From the NCBI RefSeq assembly GCF_019599275.1, contig NZ_JAHZTD010000001.1, forward strand, positions 1,302,001 through 1,366,000: DNA of 64,000 nucleotides. The letters are read 5' to 3'. The stretch is from Hymenobacter sp. HSC-4F20 (GTDB lineage Bacteria; Bacteroidota; Bacteroidia; Cytophagales; Hymenobacteraceae). The number at the start of each line of letters is the position of its first letter. Within the stretch, counting starts at the first letter, position 1. The notes beneath the pieces are model-generated. The model was not told where the DNA came from and did not search any database. It saw nothing but the letters and a program-made list of their open reading frames with translations. A program made the position numbers and the translations under genes. Below are positions 1-9,136 of this stretch, one piece after another.

Positions 1-1825
1 ACTGCAGTGAGGGGCGCTGAATCCGGCGGTTGTAGGCGGCCTTCACCACGTTACCGTTGGTGAGCTTCCGCGACAGGTTGACGCTGGGCACTAATACCCC
101 ATACGAGGGAATGGAAGGCGCGTTTTCAGTGCGGAAGTCAGCGTTGATGGTGGTGTATTCGTAGCGGGCGCCGGCTTTCAGGGTGTACGCTTTCAGGAAG
201 CTAAGAGTATAAGAAGCGTAGGCCGAGGCGACGTTCTGGTTGTAGTCGAACACGTTCGAGAGGTTGGTGCCGCTCTGGGCCTGACCGTTCAGGAACGTGG
301 TATAGTCGCTGTTTACGCGGCGCATGATGTCCTTGGCCCCGAACTCCAACAGCTGCGTTTTGCTCAAGGGCGTCTGGTAATCGGCCTGAAGGGTTACCTC
401 CTCGTTGTAGCTGTCGTTTTCGTTGCGGCGGTTGTCACCGGCTCCTTCACCTTCCAGAATGAAGTTGGTGAAGTCGTTATTGCGCGTGTTGCGGCTGTAC
501 TGGCCCAAAATGCTGAACTCGCGCTGGGGCGTCTCGAAGGTGCGGGTATAGTTCAGGGTCGCATCCAGCGTATTCGAGTTATCGAGCACCTTTACGTTGC
601 GCAAGCTGCTGCTGCTTTCCGTGTAACTAGTAACCGGCGTTACCGGGTAAAACGGCACTTCGGGGTAAAAGTAGAACGTAGAGCTTGTCGCCAGTCCGTC
701 CTGGTAGCTGGTGCCGTTGCGCAGGCCTAGCTGCACCGAAGCCGAGAGGAAGTTGTACTTGTTGATGTCGTAGTCCCAGCCGAAGGAGTAGCGCCCGAAC
801 AGGTTCTGCTGGCGCGTATCGGCACTCTGGATGGTTTGGCTGGCCAGGCGGCGCGTGCTCAGGTTGTTGCCTTGCACGGTGTAAGACTCTTGCTCGTTGC
901 GGAAGCTGCCGGGCGTGTTGTACTGGGCGCGGCCACCGCCCCCCAGCGAGAAGCCCATCTTCCCTACCCGGTACGAGGCGTTCAAGCCCAAATCAGAGCC
1001 GCGCAAACCGGCGCTGGAGCGCAGATCCAGGGTAAAGCCCTGCAGGTTGTTTTGCTTCGTGACGATGTTGATAATACCGCCCGAGCCTTCGGCATCGTAC
1101 TTGGCCGAGGGCGAGGTAATTACCTCTACTGTTTTAATCTGGTCGGCCGGAATCTGCTTGAGGGCGTCAGCAATGCTGTTGGCCGAGATGGTGCTGGGCC
1201 GGTTGTTGATAAGCACCCGGATGTTGCTGCTGCCGCGCAGGCTCACGTTGCCGTCGAGGTCTACGGAGAGGTTAGGCACGCGCTTGAGCACATCGGTGGC
1301 GTCGCCGCCGCGGGTGGTTTCGTCCTTCTCGGCGTTGTACACCGTGCGGTCCACCTTTTCCTCCACCAGGCTGCGCTGACCTTCTACCCGCACTTCGCCC
1401 AGGGCCTGCGCCGTTGACGCCAGAGCCACATTACCCAAGGAAACCGTGTTGCCGGCCGCGGTAATGACTACCCCCGTCTTCTCCACCAACTTATACCCGA
1501 TAAAGCTCACCTGCACGGTGTAGGTGCCGGCGGCAACGCGCGGGAGCGTGAACTTGCCGTTGTCGTCGGCGGCGGTGCCATCCACGGGTTTGCCGGTGGC
1601 GGGGTTTACCAGCGCCACGGTAGCGTAAGGCACGGGCTGCTTGGTGCCCGCATCGGTAACCGTGCCTGTAATGCGGCCGCTACCCTGCTGGGGCTGCGCA
1701 GCCGCGGCCGGCGGCCCGCCTGCGGGCCGGGCCGCACCCGCCGGCCGTTCGCCAGCACCGGGCATCTGGGCAAGTACCGCGTGGCCGCTGCCAGTTATCA
1801 GAATAAGAAAGAAAAGCTTTTTCAT
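1..1825 (-). CDS. TonB-dependent receptor, outer-membrane beta-barrel (C-terminus beyond window)
   Basis: The frame is open from an ATG at 1825 to the left edge, about 608 codons, with no stop. It starts with a signal peptide (MKKLFFLILITGSGHAVLA), then an Ala/Pro/Gly-rich linker. A carboxypeptidase-regulatory-like domain follows from about residue 50 (GRITGTVTD, PYATVALVNP, SFIGYKLVE), then a plug domain (RGSSNIRVLINNRPS, DAEGSGGIINIVTKQ) and barrel strands. This is the order of the Bacteroidota outer-membrane beta-barrel receptor family, which uses TonB/ExbBD energy to import a ligand. The substrate cannot be told from the sequence. No SusD-like partner is visible on the side inside the window. 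A TAnnTTTG promoter lies 65 nt upstream. The missing part should be the end of the barrel. Confidence 0.9.
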   Translation of the reverse strand, partial: MKKLFFLILITGSGHAVLAQMPGAGERPAGAARPAGGPPAAAAQPQQGSGRITGTVTDAGTKQPVPYATVALVNPATGKPVDGTAADDNGKFTLPRVAAGTYTVQVSFIGYKLVEKTGVVITAAGNTVSLGNVALASTAQALGEVRVEGQRSLVEEKVDRTVYNAEKDETTRGGDATDVLKRVPNLSVDLDGNVSLRGSSNIRVLINNRPSTISANSIADALKQIPADQIKTVEVITSPSAKYDAEGSGGIINIVTKQNNLQGFTLDLRSSAGLRGSDLGLNASYRVGKMGFSLGGGGRAQYNTPGSFRNEQESYTVQGNNLSTRRLASQTIQSADTRQQNLFGRYSFGWDYDINKYNFLSASVQLGLRNGTSYQDGLATSSTFYFYPEVPFYPVTPVTSYTESSSSLRNVKVLDNSNTLDATLNYTRTFETPQREFSILGQYSRNTRNNDFTNFILEGEGAGDNRRNENDSYNEEVTLQADYQTPLSKTQLLEFGAKDIMRRVNSDYTTFLNGQAQSGTNLSNVFDYNQNVASAYASYTLSFLKAYTLKAGARYEYTTINADFRTENAPSIPSYGVLVPSVNLSRKLTNGNVVKAAYNRRIQRPSLQ

Positions 1826-1890
1826 GTACGTGAGGGGAAATAGCAATGCCCGGCGGGCAGGCAGCAAAACGGGCTACCGTTTTCCTGGCA

Positions 1891-1898
1891 CAAACCTA
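1891..1898 (-). promoter_or_regulatory. -7 promoter element of the TonB receptor gene
   Basis: The minus strand reads TAGGTTTG, an exact match to the Bacteroidota -7 consensus TAnnTTTG, about 65 nt upstream of the receptor ATG. No well-spaced -33 TTG is evident. Confidence 0.5.
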
Positions 1899-2066
1899 CC
1901 CCGACAACCAGAGCCGCCGAAATGAACCCGACCAACCGGCCCATTTCCGCCCCCGAAGCCGGAGAAAATCCGTGCGAATGCCAAGCAACCGCAGCCACAG
2001 ACGCAACTTTGGTCTTATAGTCGCACGCCGGCCCGAATATTTACCAGAATGCGGGGAGGTTTAACA

Positions 2067-2098
2067 AAAAAGCCGCTCCAGCGGTGGAGCGGCTTTTT
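2067..2098 (-). terminator. Rho-independent terminator
   Basis: A perfect 14-bp stem (AAAAAGCCGCTCCA and its complement) with loop GCGG is flanked by A and T runs. It lies about 130 nt downstream of the protease gene stop and could end transcription from either side. Confidence 0.75.
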
Positions 2099-2225
2099 GC
2101 GTTTGTCGTCCTGAAACCTGACGACGGACTTCTAACGAAAGTAATTTTGCTACCCCTACTGAAGCAGCAAAGGTTCTTTGCCAAAGCTTGAAAGGACCAA
2201 TAATGGTTTGGCGCAGAGGTAGTAG

Positions 2226-4355
2226 CTAGGCTTTCACGCCCAGCAGCATGAGCATGAAGGCAAACTGCCGGGCCGTATCGTGGATGGACTTGAAGCGGCC
2301 GGAGGCGCCGCCGTGGCCAGCCGCCATATCAGTGTGCAGAAGCAGCAGGTTGTTATCGGTCTTTACGGTGCGCAGCTTGGCTACCCACTTAGCCGGCTCA
2401 AAGTACTGCACCTGCGAGTCGTGCAGGCCGGTGGTAACCAGCATATTGGGGTAGGCCTGGGCCTTCACCTGGTCGTAGGGCGAGTAGCTGAGCATGTACT
2501 CGTAGAACTCCTTTTTATTGGGGTTGCCCCACTCGTCGTACTCCCCGGTAGTCAGCGGAATGCTTTCGTCGAGCATAGTAGTTACCACGTCCACGAAGGG
2601 CACGGCGGCCACTACCCCCTTGTAGTACTCGGGGTGGTTGTTCACCACGGCGCCCATGAGCAGGCCGCCCGCCGAGCCGCCCATGGCAAACAGCTTCTGC
2701 GCGGAGGTGTACTTCTGGTCAATCAGGAACTTGGAGCAGTCGGTGAAGTCGGTGAAGGTGTTTTTCTTCTTGAGCTTCTTACCGTCCTCGTACCACTGCC
2801 GGCCCATTTCCTGCCCGCCCCGGATGTGGCAAATCACGTAGGCAAAGCCCCTATCGAGCAAGCTCAGGCGAGCCGCGCTGAACGTGGGGTTGGTAGAGTA
2901 GCCGTAGGAGCCGTAGGCGTACTGCAGCACCGGCGCGCTGCCATCCTTCTTGAAGCCCTTTTTATACACGATGGACATCGGAATCTTCGTACCGTCGGCA
3001 GCCGTAGCGTACTGGCGCTCGGTCACGTAGTCTTCCTTGTTGAAACCACCCAGCACGGCCTGCTCCTTGAGCAGCTTTTTGGTGCGGGCGTTCATGTCAT
3101 AGTCGAAGGTGGAGCTGGGGGTAGTCAGGGAGGAGTAGCTGTAGCGCAGCACCGGCGTATCAAACTCGGGGTTAATGCTGATGGCGGCGGTGTAGGCTGG
3201 CTCCCCGAAGTTGAGGTAGTGCTCCTGCTTGTCCTTCCACCGAATCACGCGCAGTTGCAGCAGTCCTTCCTTTCGCTCGCCCAGCACGAGGTAGTCCTTG
3301 AACAGCTCCATGTTCTCCAGAAACACGTCCTTGCGGTGCGGAATAACTTCCTGCCAGGCTGTTTTGGCGGTGTTCGTGACGGGCGTTTTCAGCAGGCGAA
3401 AGTTGGGCGCGCCGGCATTGGAGTGCACGTAAAAATCGTTGCCGAAGTGCTCTACGTCGTAGAGGTGGTCGGCCTCGCGGGGCAGAAACACCTTCAGCGC
3501 CGCCGTGGGGGTAGCCGCTTCCAGGAACCGGGTTTCCGACGACATGGTACTACCCGCTTGCAGGAAAATGTACTTGCGCGACTTCGAGCGGCCGACGTGG
3601 ATGCGGTAGGTGTTGTCCTTTTCCTCGTACACCAGCTGGTCCTTGCTGGAGTCGGTGCCCAGGGTGTGGCGGTAGAGCTGGTAATCGAGTAGGGTGCCGG
3701 GGTCCTTGCGGGTGTAGAACACCGTTTTGTTGTCGGCGGCCCACACGGCATTGCCGCTGGTATTGATGATTTGCTCGGGATAGAGCTGACCAGTTTTCAG
3801 GTTGCGGAAGCGCAGGGTGTAGAGGCGGCGACTCACTACGTCCTCAGAATAAGCCAGCACTTGGTTGTCGTCGCTGACTTCGAAGCCGCCAATCTGGTAG
3901 TAGGCCTTGCCTTTGCCCAGCTCGTTGGCGTTGAGCAGCACTTCCTCGGGCGCGGTCAGGCTACCCTTCTTGCGGCAGTAAATCGGGTACTCGGCCCCGG
4001 CCTCGAAGCGGGTGTAGTAGTAGTACCCGTTGTCGCGGTAGGGCACCGACTCATCCTGCTCCTTGATGCGCCCTTTAATTTCCTGGAACAGCTTTTCCTC
4101 CAGTCCTTTCACGGGAGCCATTTGCTGCTCGAAATAGGCGTTTTCGGCGTTGAGGTAGCTGATTACCTCCGGGCTTTCGCGCTGATTCAGCCAGTAGTAA
4201 TTATCGGTACGGGTGCCAAATGGCGACTTCAGCTCTTTCGGCTTGATGGCCGCTACGGGTGGTTTGTTCATGGTGGCAGGGGTAGCCGACTGAGCCACGG
4301 CCGCACCGCTCAGCAGCACGCCCAAGCCCGTCAGCAGGGTATATAGTGGTTTCAT
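2226..4355 (-). CDS. ptrB: S9A-family prolyl oligopeptidase, oligopeptidase B type
   Basis: This is a serine peptidase that cuts oligopeptides, in oligopeptidase B typically after basic residues. I chose the ATG at 4355 because it begins a signal peptide (MKPLYTLLTGLGVLLSGAAVA, cleavage near AQ); an ATG four codons upstream is also open. The N-terminal half is the beta-propeller that gates the active site. The C-terminal alpha/beta-hydrolase domain shows the nucleophile motif GGSAGG near residue 560, the acid region HDSQVQY and the catalytic His in GHGGASGR. The length of about 709 residues fits the family plus a signal peptide. The export signal implies a periplasmic location, unlike the cytoplasmic enterobacterial enzyme. 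It stands alone between two terminators. The family is certain; the cleavage preference is inferred. Confidence 0.9.
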   Translation of the reverse strand: MKPLYTLLTGLGVLLSGAAVAQSATPATMNKPPVAAIKPKELKSPFGTRTDNYYWLNQRESPEVISYLNAENAYFEQQMAPVKGLEEKLFQEIKGRIKEQDESVPYRDNGYYYYTRFEAGAEYPIYCRKKGSLTAPEEVLLNANELGKGKAYYQIGGFEVSDDNQVLAYSEDVVSRRLYTLRFRNLKTGQLYPEQIINTSGNAVWAADNKTVFYTRKDPGTLLDYQLYRHTLGTDSSKDQLVYEEKDNTYRIHVGRSKSRKYIFLQAGSTMSSETRFLEAATPTAALKVFLPREADHLYDVEHFGNDFYVHSNAGAPNFRLLKTPVTNTAKTAWQEVIPHRKDVFLENMELFKDYLVLGERKEGLLQLRVIRWKDKQEHYLNFGEPAYTAAISINPEFDTPVLRYSYSSLTTPSSTFDYDMNARTKKLLKEQAVLGGFNKEDYVTERQYATAADGTKIPMSIVYKKGFKKDGSAPVLQYAYGSYGYSTNPTFSAARLSLLDRGFAYVICHIRGGQEMGRQWYEDGKKLKKKNTFTDFTDCSKFLIDQKYTSAQKLFAMGGSAGGLLMGAVVNNHPEYYKGVVAAVPFVDVVTTMLDESIPLTTGEYDEWGNPNKKEFYEYMLSYSPYDQVKAQAYPNMLVTTGLHDSQVQYFEPAKWVAKLRTVKTDNNLLLLHTDMAAGHGGASGRFKSIHDTARQFAFMLMLLGVKA

Positions 4356-4435
4356 AGCGCAAGGCAATTAGGGTGAACTATTGCGCTAAAGGAAAGAGAA
4401 ATTTAGATACGAGGGAGCATCCTATTCTACCAGCC

Positions 4436-4526
4436 TGTCAACCGGAGCATAGCGAAGGACCTCTACGGAGGGTAATTACTACCCCACGCGAGGTGGTAGA
4501 GGCCCTTCGCTATGCTCAGGATGATA
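4436..4526. repeat. Palindromic intergenic element, CCTGAGC type, copy 1
   Basis: Two arms of about 31 nt face each other around a 29-nt core. The left arm reads CCGGAGCATAGCGAAGGACC and the right arm, reverse-complemented, reads CCTGAGCATAGCGAAGGGCC. The same element recurs at 10597-10684 with a different inner arm sequence that is again matched on both sides. It lies between the valS terminator and the protease gene. Confidence 0.8.
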
Positions 4527-4554
4527 AGCGAATTTTCTAGCAGCAACCAGCAAA

Positions 4555-4590
4555 CAAAAAGGCCGCCACGTTACCGCAGCGGCCTTTTTG
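4555..4590 (-). terminator. Terminator downstream of valS
   Basis: The stem CAAAAAGGCCGC pairs with GCGGCCTTTTTG across a 12-nt loop and gives a U-rich tail on the minus strand just after the valS stop at 4609. Confidence 0.8.
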
Positions 4591-4608
4591 GCAGATTTTC
4601 ACCCTGTG

Positions 4609-7239
4609 TTACAGTGCGGCTAGGCTCTGCTCCAGGGCCGTGATCTTGGCTTCGGCGTCGGCTAGCTTCTGCCGCTCGCGCTCCACCAGGTCAGGCTTGG
4701 CGTTCTGCACGAACTTCTCGTTGGCGAGCTTTTTCAGCACCGAGTCGCGGAAGCCCTGGGCGTATTCCAGCTCCTTGGTTAGGCGCTCTTTCTCGGCCCC
4801 AAGGTCAATCTGGCCTTCCATGGGCACGAAGAACTCGGTGCCCGACGACACAAAGCCTACCGCAGCAGCCGGGGCAGCCTCTACCACGCTGATTTCGGTG
4901 AGGGAAGCCAGCTTGCGGATGATGCCGTCGTAGTCCTGCAGCAGCTGAGCATCGTCGGTTTTGGCGGCCAGGGTCAGGGGCTTGTTAGGGCCCAGGCCCT
5001 TCTGGTTGCGGATGTTACGCACGCCGGCCACGACGTCGAGGGCGCGGTCCATGCGGGCCAGCAGGTCGGCGCTGTTCGCCACGGGCTGAGCCTTAGGCCA
5101 GGCGGCCACGCATACGTAGTCCTTGGGGCCGCGCTCGGCCAGTTCGTGCCAGATTTCTTCGGTGATGAAGGGCATGAACGGGTGCAGCAGCTTGAGCAGG
5201 GTTTCGAGGTAGCCGGTGGTGAGGCGCAAGGTTTCGGGGTCGATAGGTGCCTGGTAGGCGGGCTTGATCATCTCCAGGTACACGGAGCAGAAGTCGTCCC
5301 ACACCAGCTTGTAGATGGTCATCAGCGCATCCGACATCCGGAACTTGTCGAAGTGTTCGTCCAGCTCCTGCAGGGTCGTCTGTAGCTTGGCCCCGAACCA
5401 CTCTACCGCCTTTTCATTGGCAAACGGTAGGGTGGCATCTACCTCCCAGCCTTTGATAAGGCGGAAGGCGTTCCAGAGCTTGTTGGTGAAGTTGCGGCCC
5501 TGCTCTACCAGCTTGATATCGAACAGCAAATCGTTGCCGGCCGGGGAGCTGAACAGCATGCCGGTGCGCACGCCGTCGGCACCGTAGTCGGCAATGAGGT
5601 CCAGCGGGTCGGGCGAGTTGCCGAGGCTCTTGCTCATCTTGCGGCCCTGGGCGTCGCGCACGATGCCCGTGAGGTACACATTGCGGAAGGGCACTTCCTT
5701 GCGGTACTCCAGCCCGGCCATAATCATGCGGGCCACCCAGAAAAACAGGATTTCGGGGGCCGTTACGAGGTCGTCGGTGGGGTAGAAATAGTTGACGTCG
5801 GCGTTGTCGGGGTCCTTGAACCCATCGAACACCGAAATAGGCCACAGCCACGACGAGAACCACGTATCCAGCACGTCCTCATCCTGACGCAGATCCGAGA
5901 GCTGCAGGTCGTCGTTGCCGCTTTGCTCGCGCGCTTGTTTCAGGGCTTCTTCGGCGCTCAGGGCTACCACGAAGGTGCCATCGGGCAGGTAGTAGGCCGG
6001 AATGCGCTGGCCCCACCACAGCTGCCGCGAAATGCACCAGTCGCGCACGTTCTCCATCCACACCCGGTACATGTTCTTGAACTTGGGCGGGTGCAGCTTG
6101 ATTTCGTCGCTTTCCACTACCTCCAGGGCGGGCTTGGCTAGGTGCTCCATTTTCAGGAACCACTGCAGGCTCAGGCGGGGCTCAATCACGGCGCCGGTGC
6201 GCTCCGAGGTCTGCAGTACGCTGGCGTATTCCTCCACCTTTACCAGGTTTCCGGCATCTTCCAGGTCCTTCACAATGTTGCGGCGGGCGGCAAAGCGGTC
6301 CTGCCCCACGTACAGCTGCGCTTTTTCATTCAGCGTACCGTCGTTGTTCAGAATGTCGATAACGGGCAGGTTGTGCTTCAGGCCCAACTCGTAGTCGTTC
6401 AGGTCGTGGGCGGGCGTTACCTTCAGGGCCCCCGTACCGAAGTCGATGCTTACGTACTCGTCCAGAATCACCGGAATTTCGCGGCCCAGCAGCGGAATGC
6501 GCACTTTTGCCCCGTGCAGATGAGTGTACCGCTCATCGTTCGGGTTCACCGCCACAGCTACGTCAGCCATGATGGTTTCGGGCCGGGAGGTGGCTACCGT
6601 CAGGAACTGACCCTCCTGCCCTACTACCTCGTAGTGCAAGTGGTACATTTTGGCCATGGTGTCCTTCGGAATTACTTCCTCGTCGCTGAGTGCCGTGCCG
6701 CCTTTCGGGTCCCAGTTTACCATCCGGATACCGCGGTAAATCAGGCCTTTCTGGAACAGGTCCACGAATACACGCAGCACGGCCTCGGTTAGTTCGGGCT
6801 CCATAGTGAAGCGCGTTCGGTCCCAGTCGCAGGAAGCGCCCAGCTTCTTGAGCTGCTCCAGAATGATGCCGCCGTACTTCTCCTTCCACTCCCAGGCGTG
6901 CTCCAGGAACTGCTCCCGGGTCAGGTCCTTCTTCTCGATGCCTTTCTCCTTGAGCAGGGCTACTACCTTGGCTTCGGTGGCAATGCTGGCGTGGTCGGTG
7001 CCGGGCACCCAGCACGCTTCCTTGCCCTGCATGCGGGCCCGGCGCACCAGCACATCCTGAATGGTATTGTTCAGCATGTGGCCCATGTGCAGCACGCCCG
7101 TCACGTTAGGCGGCGGAATTACGACCGAATACGGCTGTTTGCGGGGGTTGGCTTTGGCTTTGAAGAAGCCCTGCTCCTGCCAGCGCTGGTACCACTTGGC
7201 TTCAACGTCGGCGGGAGTATAGGTTTTGGCGATGGACAT
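4609..7239 (-). CDS. valS: Valyl-tRNA synthetase
   Basis: This class I synthetase charges tRNA(Val) with valine and edits threonine. The ATP-binding HIGH motif appears as HMGH at residues 51-54 and the KMSKS loop at 534-538. The connective editing domain lies between them (VATSRPETIMADVAVA near residue 215). The tryptophan-rich anticodon-binding domain follows, and the C-terminus ends in the charged coiled-coil arm typical of ValRS (KERLTKELEYAQGF). At 876 residues it is full length. A TACTTTTG promoter element lies 30 nt upstream and a strong terminator downstream, so it is probably monocistronic. Confidence 0.98.
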   Translation of the reverse strand: MSIAKTYTPADVEAKWYQRWQEQGFFKAKANPRKQPYSVVIPPPNVTGVLHMGHMLNNTIQDVLVRRARMQGKEACWVPGTDHASIATEAKVVALLKEKGIEKKDLTREQFLEHAWEWKEKYGGIILEQLKKLGASCDWDRTRFTMEPELTEAVLRVFVDLFQKGLIYRGIRMVNWDPKGGTALSDEEVIPKDTMAKMYHLHYEVVGQEGQFLTVATSRPETIMADVAVAVNPNDERYTHLHGAKVRIPLLGREIPVILDEYVSIDFGTGALKVTPAHDLNDYELGLKHNLPVIDILNNDGTLNEKAQLYVGQDRFAARRNIVKDLEDAGNLVKVEEYASVLQTSERTGAVIEPRLSLQWFLKMEHLAKPALEVVESDEIKLHPPKFKNMYRVWMENVRDWCISRQLWWGQRIPAYYLPDGTFVVALSAEEALKQAREQSGNDDLQLSDLRQDEDVLDTWFSSWLWPISVFDGFKDPDNADVNYFYPTDDLVTAPEILFFWVARMIMAGLEYRKEVPFRNVYLTGIVRDAQGRKMSKSLGNSPDPLDLIADYGADGVRTGMLFSSPAGNDLLFDIKLVEQGRNFTNKLWNAFRLIKGWEVDATLPFANEKAVEWFGAKLQTTLQELDEHFDKFRMSDALMTIYKLVWDDFCSVYLEMIKPAYQAPIDPETLRLTTGYLETLLKLLHPFMPFITEEIWHELAERGPKDYVCVAAWPKAQPVANSADLLARMDRALDVVAGVRNIRNQKGLGPNKPLTLAAKTDDAQLLQDYDGIIRKLASLTEISVVEAAPAAAVGFVSSGTEFFVPMEGQIDLGAEKERLTKELEYAQGFRDSVLKKLANEKFVQNAKPDLVERERQKLADAEAKITALEQSLAAL

Positions 7240-7268
7240 CGTCGAAGGGAATCAGTTCAGAATACGGG

Positions 7269-7276
7269 CAAAAGTA
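7269..7276 (-). promoter_or_regulatory. -7 promoter element of valS
   Basis: The minus strand reads TACTTTTG, an exact TAnnTTTG match, 30 nt upstream of the valS ATG. Confidence 0.6.
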
Positions 7277-7340
7277 GACATTTCGGGCGGGCTAGCCCAG
7301 GTATGCTTCGGAGCATAGCGCGAGCAGTCCGGTAAACAAC

Positions 7341-7370
7341 AAGAGCTGCCTCCAGGTGGAAGCAGCTCTT
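7341..7370 (-). terminator. Hairpin downstream of the ferredoxin gene
   Basis: AAGAGCTGC and GCAGCTCTT form a stem with an inner TCCA/TGGA pair, 33 nt after the ferredoxin stop. The T-tract is weak, so this is a plausible rather than a textbook terminator. Confidence 0.5.
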
Positions 7371-7402
7371 GGGTAGCTTGGGCTGGTGGCAGCAGGTAGG
7401 GC

Positions 7403-7753
7403 TTAGGCCTCCTGGTGCAGCCACTGCTTTTTGCTGAGCAGCTTTTCCTGCGTTTCGCGGTAGTCGGGGTCATCCACGCAGCAGTCCACAGGGCACACGG
7501 CAGCGCACTGGGGCTCCTCGTGGAAGCCCACGCACTCGGTGCACTTATCGGATACGATGTAGTAGTACTCGTCAGAAATAGGCCGCTGGGGCGAAGTGCC
7601 GGATACGGTTTCACCGCCGTCTACCTGTACTTCTTTCAAGCTCGTTCCATCGGCCCAGCGCCACTGAGCGCCGCCTTCGTAGATGGCAGTATTGGGGCAT
7701 TCCGGTTCGCAGGCACCACAGTTGATGCACTCGTCGGTTATCATGATGGCCAT
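7403..7753 (-). CDS. 4Fe-4S dicluster ferredoxin
   Basis: This is a 116-residue low-potential electron carrier with two cluster motifs. The first is [12 protein letters not shown] near residue 9 (CxxCxxCxxxCP). The second begins CTECVGF near residue 72 and ends [10 protein letters not shown], with a loop inserted between its first two and last two cysteines, as in the YfhL/Allochromatium-type ferredoxins. The two motifs bind [4Fe-4S] clusters in the cytoplasm. The gene is divergent from a LuxC-like acyl-CoA reductase, which suggests, but does not prove, that it supplies electrons to related lipid or aldehyde chemistry. It has a clear promoter (TTG, 18 nt, TAATTTTG) and a leader of about 70 nt. 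Confidence 0.93.
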   Translation of the reverse strand: MAIMITDECINCGACEPECPNTAIYEGGAQWRWADGTSLKEVQVDGGETVSGTSPQRPISDEYYYIVSDKCTECVGFHEEPQCAAVCPVDCCVDDPDYRETQEKLLSKKQWLHQEA

Positions 7754-7832
7754 AGCCTCGGGTATCTTAAAAAGGTAGGAAAAGAGGATGCTTTGCTAGT
7801 ACGCAACCCGCCGCAGGCAGGATGCCGACAGG

Positions 7833-7861
7833 CAAAATTAGGAATTAGCCGTACTCAACAA
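7833..7861 (-). promoter_or_regulatory. Promoter of the ferredoxin gene, -33 and -7
   Basis: On the minus strand TTG (7861-7859) is followed after 18 nt by TAATTTTG (7840-7833). Both elements and the spacing fit the Bacteroidota promoter. Confidence 0.65.
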
Positions 7862-7988
7862 GAATTTTGACCTCTGAATTCCGTATTCTCTGAAGGAATC
7901 CAAACAGGGGTTCCGAAGGTTTACCTACGGGTGTGGCGGGCGCTTCTGCCTGCTCCTACCCTTTTATCGTTTCGTTTTCCCTTTCTAT

Positions 7989-9014
7989 ATGACGCACGCC
8001 GACCGCCTGGCTGCTTTCGTGGCCCTGGGCCAGCGCCTCACTGAACTACCTACCCCCGCCCACGCCGATGAACTGGCCGGCCTAGCTGCCCGGGCCCGCA
8101 ACCAGAACAACTGGTTTGATTTGCCCAACGTCACGTCGGCCATTCGGGGCATCGCGCATCTGCTCGCAGAAGAGCCTCTGCGCCAATGGTCGGCCCGCTA
8201 CCCCCAAGAGCCCACCCAACCTCGCAAGATTGGGGTGGTCATGGCCGGCAATATTCCGCTGGTGGGTTTCCACGATGCCTTGTGCGTGCTGCTCTCCGGT
8301 CATATTCTGCTGGCTAAGCTCAGCTCCGATGATACCGTGCTGATGACCTGGGTGCTGGAGGAGCTGACGCGCCTGGAACCGCGCTTTACAGAGCAGATTC
8401 AGCTGGTACCGCGCCTGAATGCCGCCGACGCCTTTATTGCCACCGGCTCCGACAATACGGCCCGCTACTTCGAGTATTATTTCGGTAAGAAGCCCAACAT
8501 CATCCGGCGCAACCGCACCAGCCTGGCCGTACTCACGGGCCGCGAAACCGACCACGACCTGGGCCTGCTGGGCGAGGATATTTTCCGCTACTATGGCCTG
8601 GGCTGCCGCAACGTGAGCAAGCTCTACGTGCCCGAAGGCTACGATTTCACTCCCTTGCTCGATTCCCTACAGCCCTGGCACCGCGTGCTGGAGCACAACC
8701 GCTACCAGAACAACTACGATTATAACAAGAGCATCATGCTGGTGAACCGCGTGCCTCACCTCGACTCCGGTTTCCTGCTGCTCACCCAAAGTACCCAGCT
8801 GGTGTCGCCCATTTCGGTGCTGCACTACGAAACGTATAGCAATGAGGTAGACTTGGTGGTGCGCCTAGCCGATGTGGCAGCTCAAACCCAGTGCCTTGTC
8901 TCGGCGGGTGGGCTGTTTGCCGGTAGCTTTCCGTTTGGCCGGGCCCAGCAGCCGGGGGTAGGTGATTACGCTGACGGCGTGGATACCATGGCCTTTTTAG
9001 CAGAATTGGCGTAA
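7989..9014 (+). CDS. LuxC-family acyl-CoA reductase
   Basis: The 341-residue protein resembles the LuxC acyl-CoA reductase family, which reduces an activated fatty acyl group to an aldehyde with NADPH. I see the conserved stretch GVVMAGNIPLVGFHD near residue 80, FIATGSDNTARYFEYYFG near 155 and SLAVLTGRE. It is somewhat shorter than bioluminescence LuxC proteins (about 480). No luxD, luxE or luciferase genes are nearby, so the role is not light emission. In Bacteroidota such genes commonly sit beside a ferredoxin gene, as here. The physiological substrate is unknown. Confidence 0.8.
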   Translation: MTHADRLAAFVALGQRLTELPTPAHADELAGLAARARNQNNWFDLPNVTSAIRGIAHLLAEEPLRQWSARYPQEPTQPRKIGVVMAGNIPLVGFHDALCVLLSGHILLAKLSSDDTVLMTWVLEELTRLEPRFTEQIQLVPRLNAADAFIATGSDNTARYFEYYFGKKPNIIRRNRTSLAVLTGRETDHDLGLLGEDIFRYYGLGCRNVSKLYVPEGYDFTPLLDSLQPWHRVLEHNRYQNNYDYNKSIMLVNRVPHLDSGFLLLTQSTQLVSPISVLHYETYSNEVDLVVRLADVAAQTQCLVSAGGLFAGSFPFGRAQQPGVGDYADGVDTMAFLAELA

Positions 9015-9136
9015 AAAAGCAGAGCAGGTGTTGAAGCCCGCTACCTGCCGGGTGCCGCTCATGCGTTCTTCACGCGCGTTTCGGCACCTTAGTTGCCATC
9101 ACCTGTTCATCGTTGAACGTTCTATTCTGTACTACC

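Larger units (their letters stand above)
1826..2225. other. Intergenic region, 400 nt, no gene
   Basis: This spacer holds the receptor promoter at 1891-1898 and a bidirectional-looking hairpin at 2067-2098. The remainder carries no open frame with family resemblance and no repeat that I can recognise. Confidence 0.6.

Noticed and set aside
2142..2149. Plus-strand TAATTTTG resembling a -7 promoter element
   Set aside because: No plus-strand gene follows and no -33 TTG is at a suitable distance. It is probably chance.
2280..3692. A 470-codon plus-strand frame
   Set aside because: It is antisense to the oligopeptidase gene, whose active-site motifs are intact. Its product has the repetitive Val/Gly/His/Leu composition typical of a shadow of GC-rich coding DNA.
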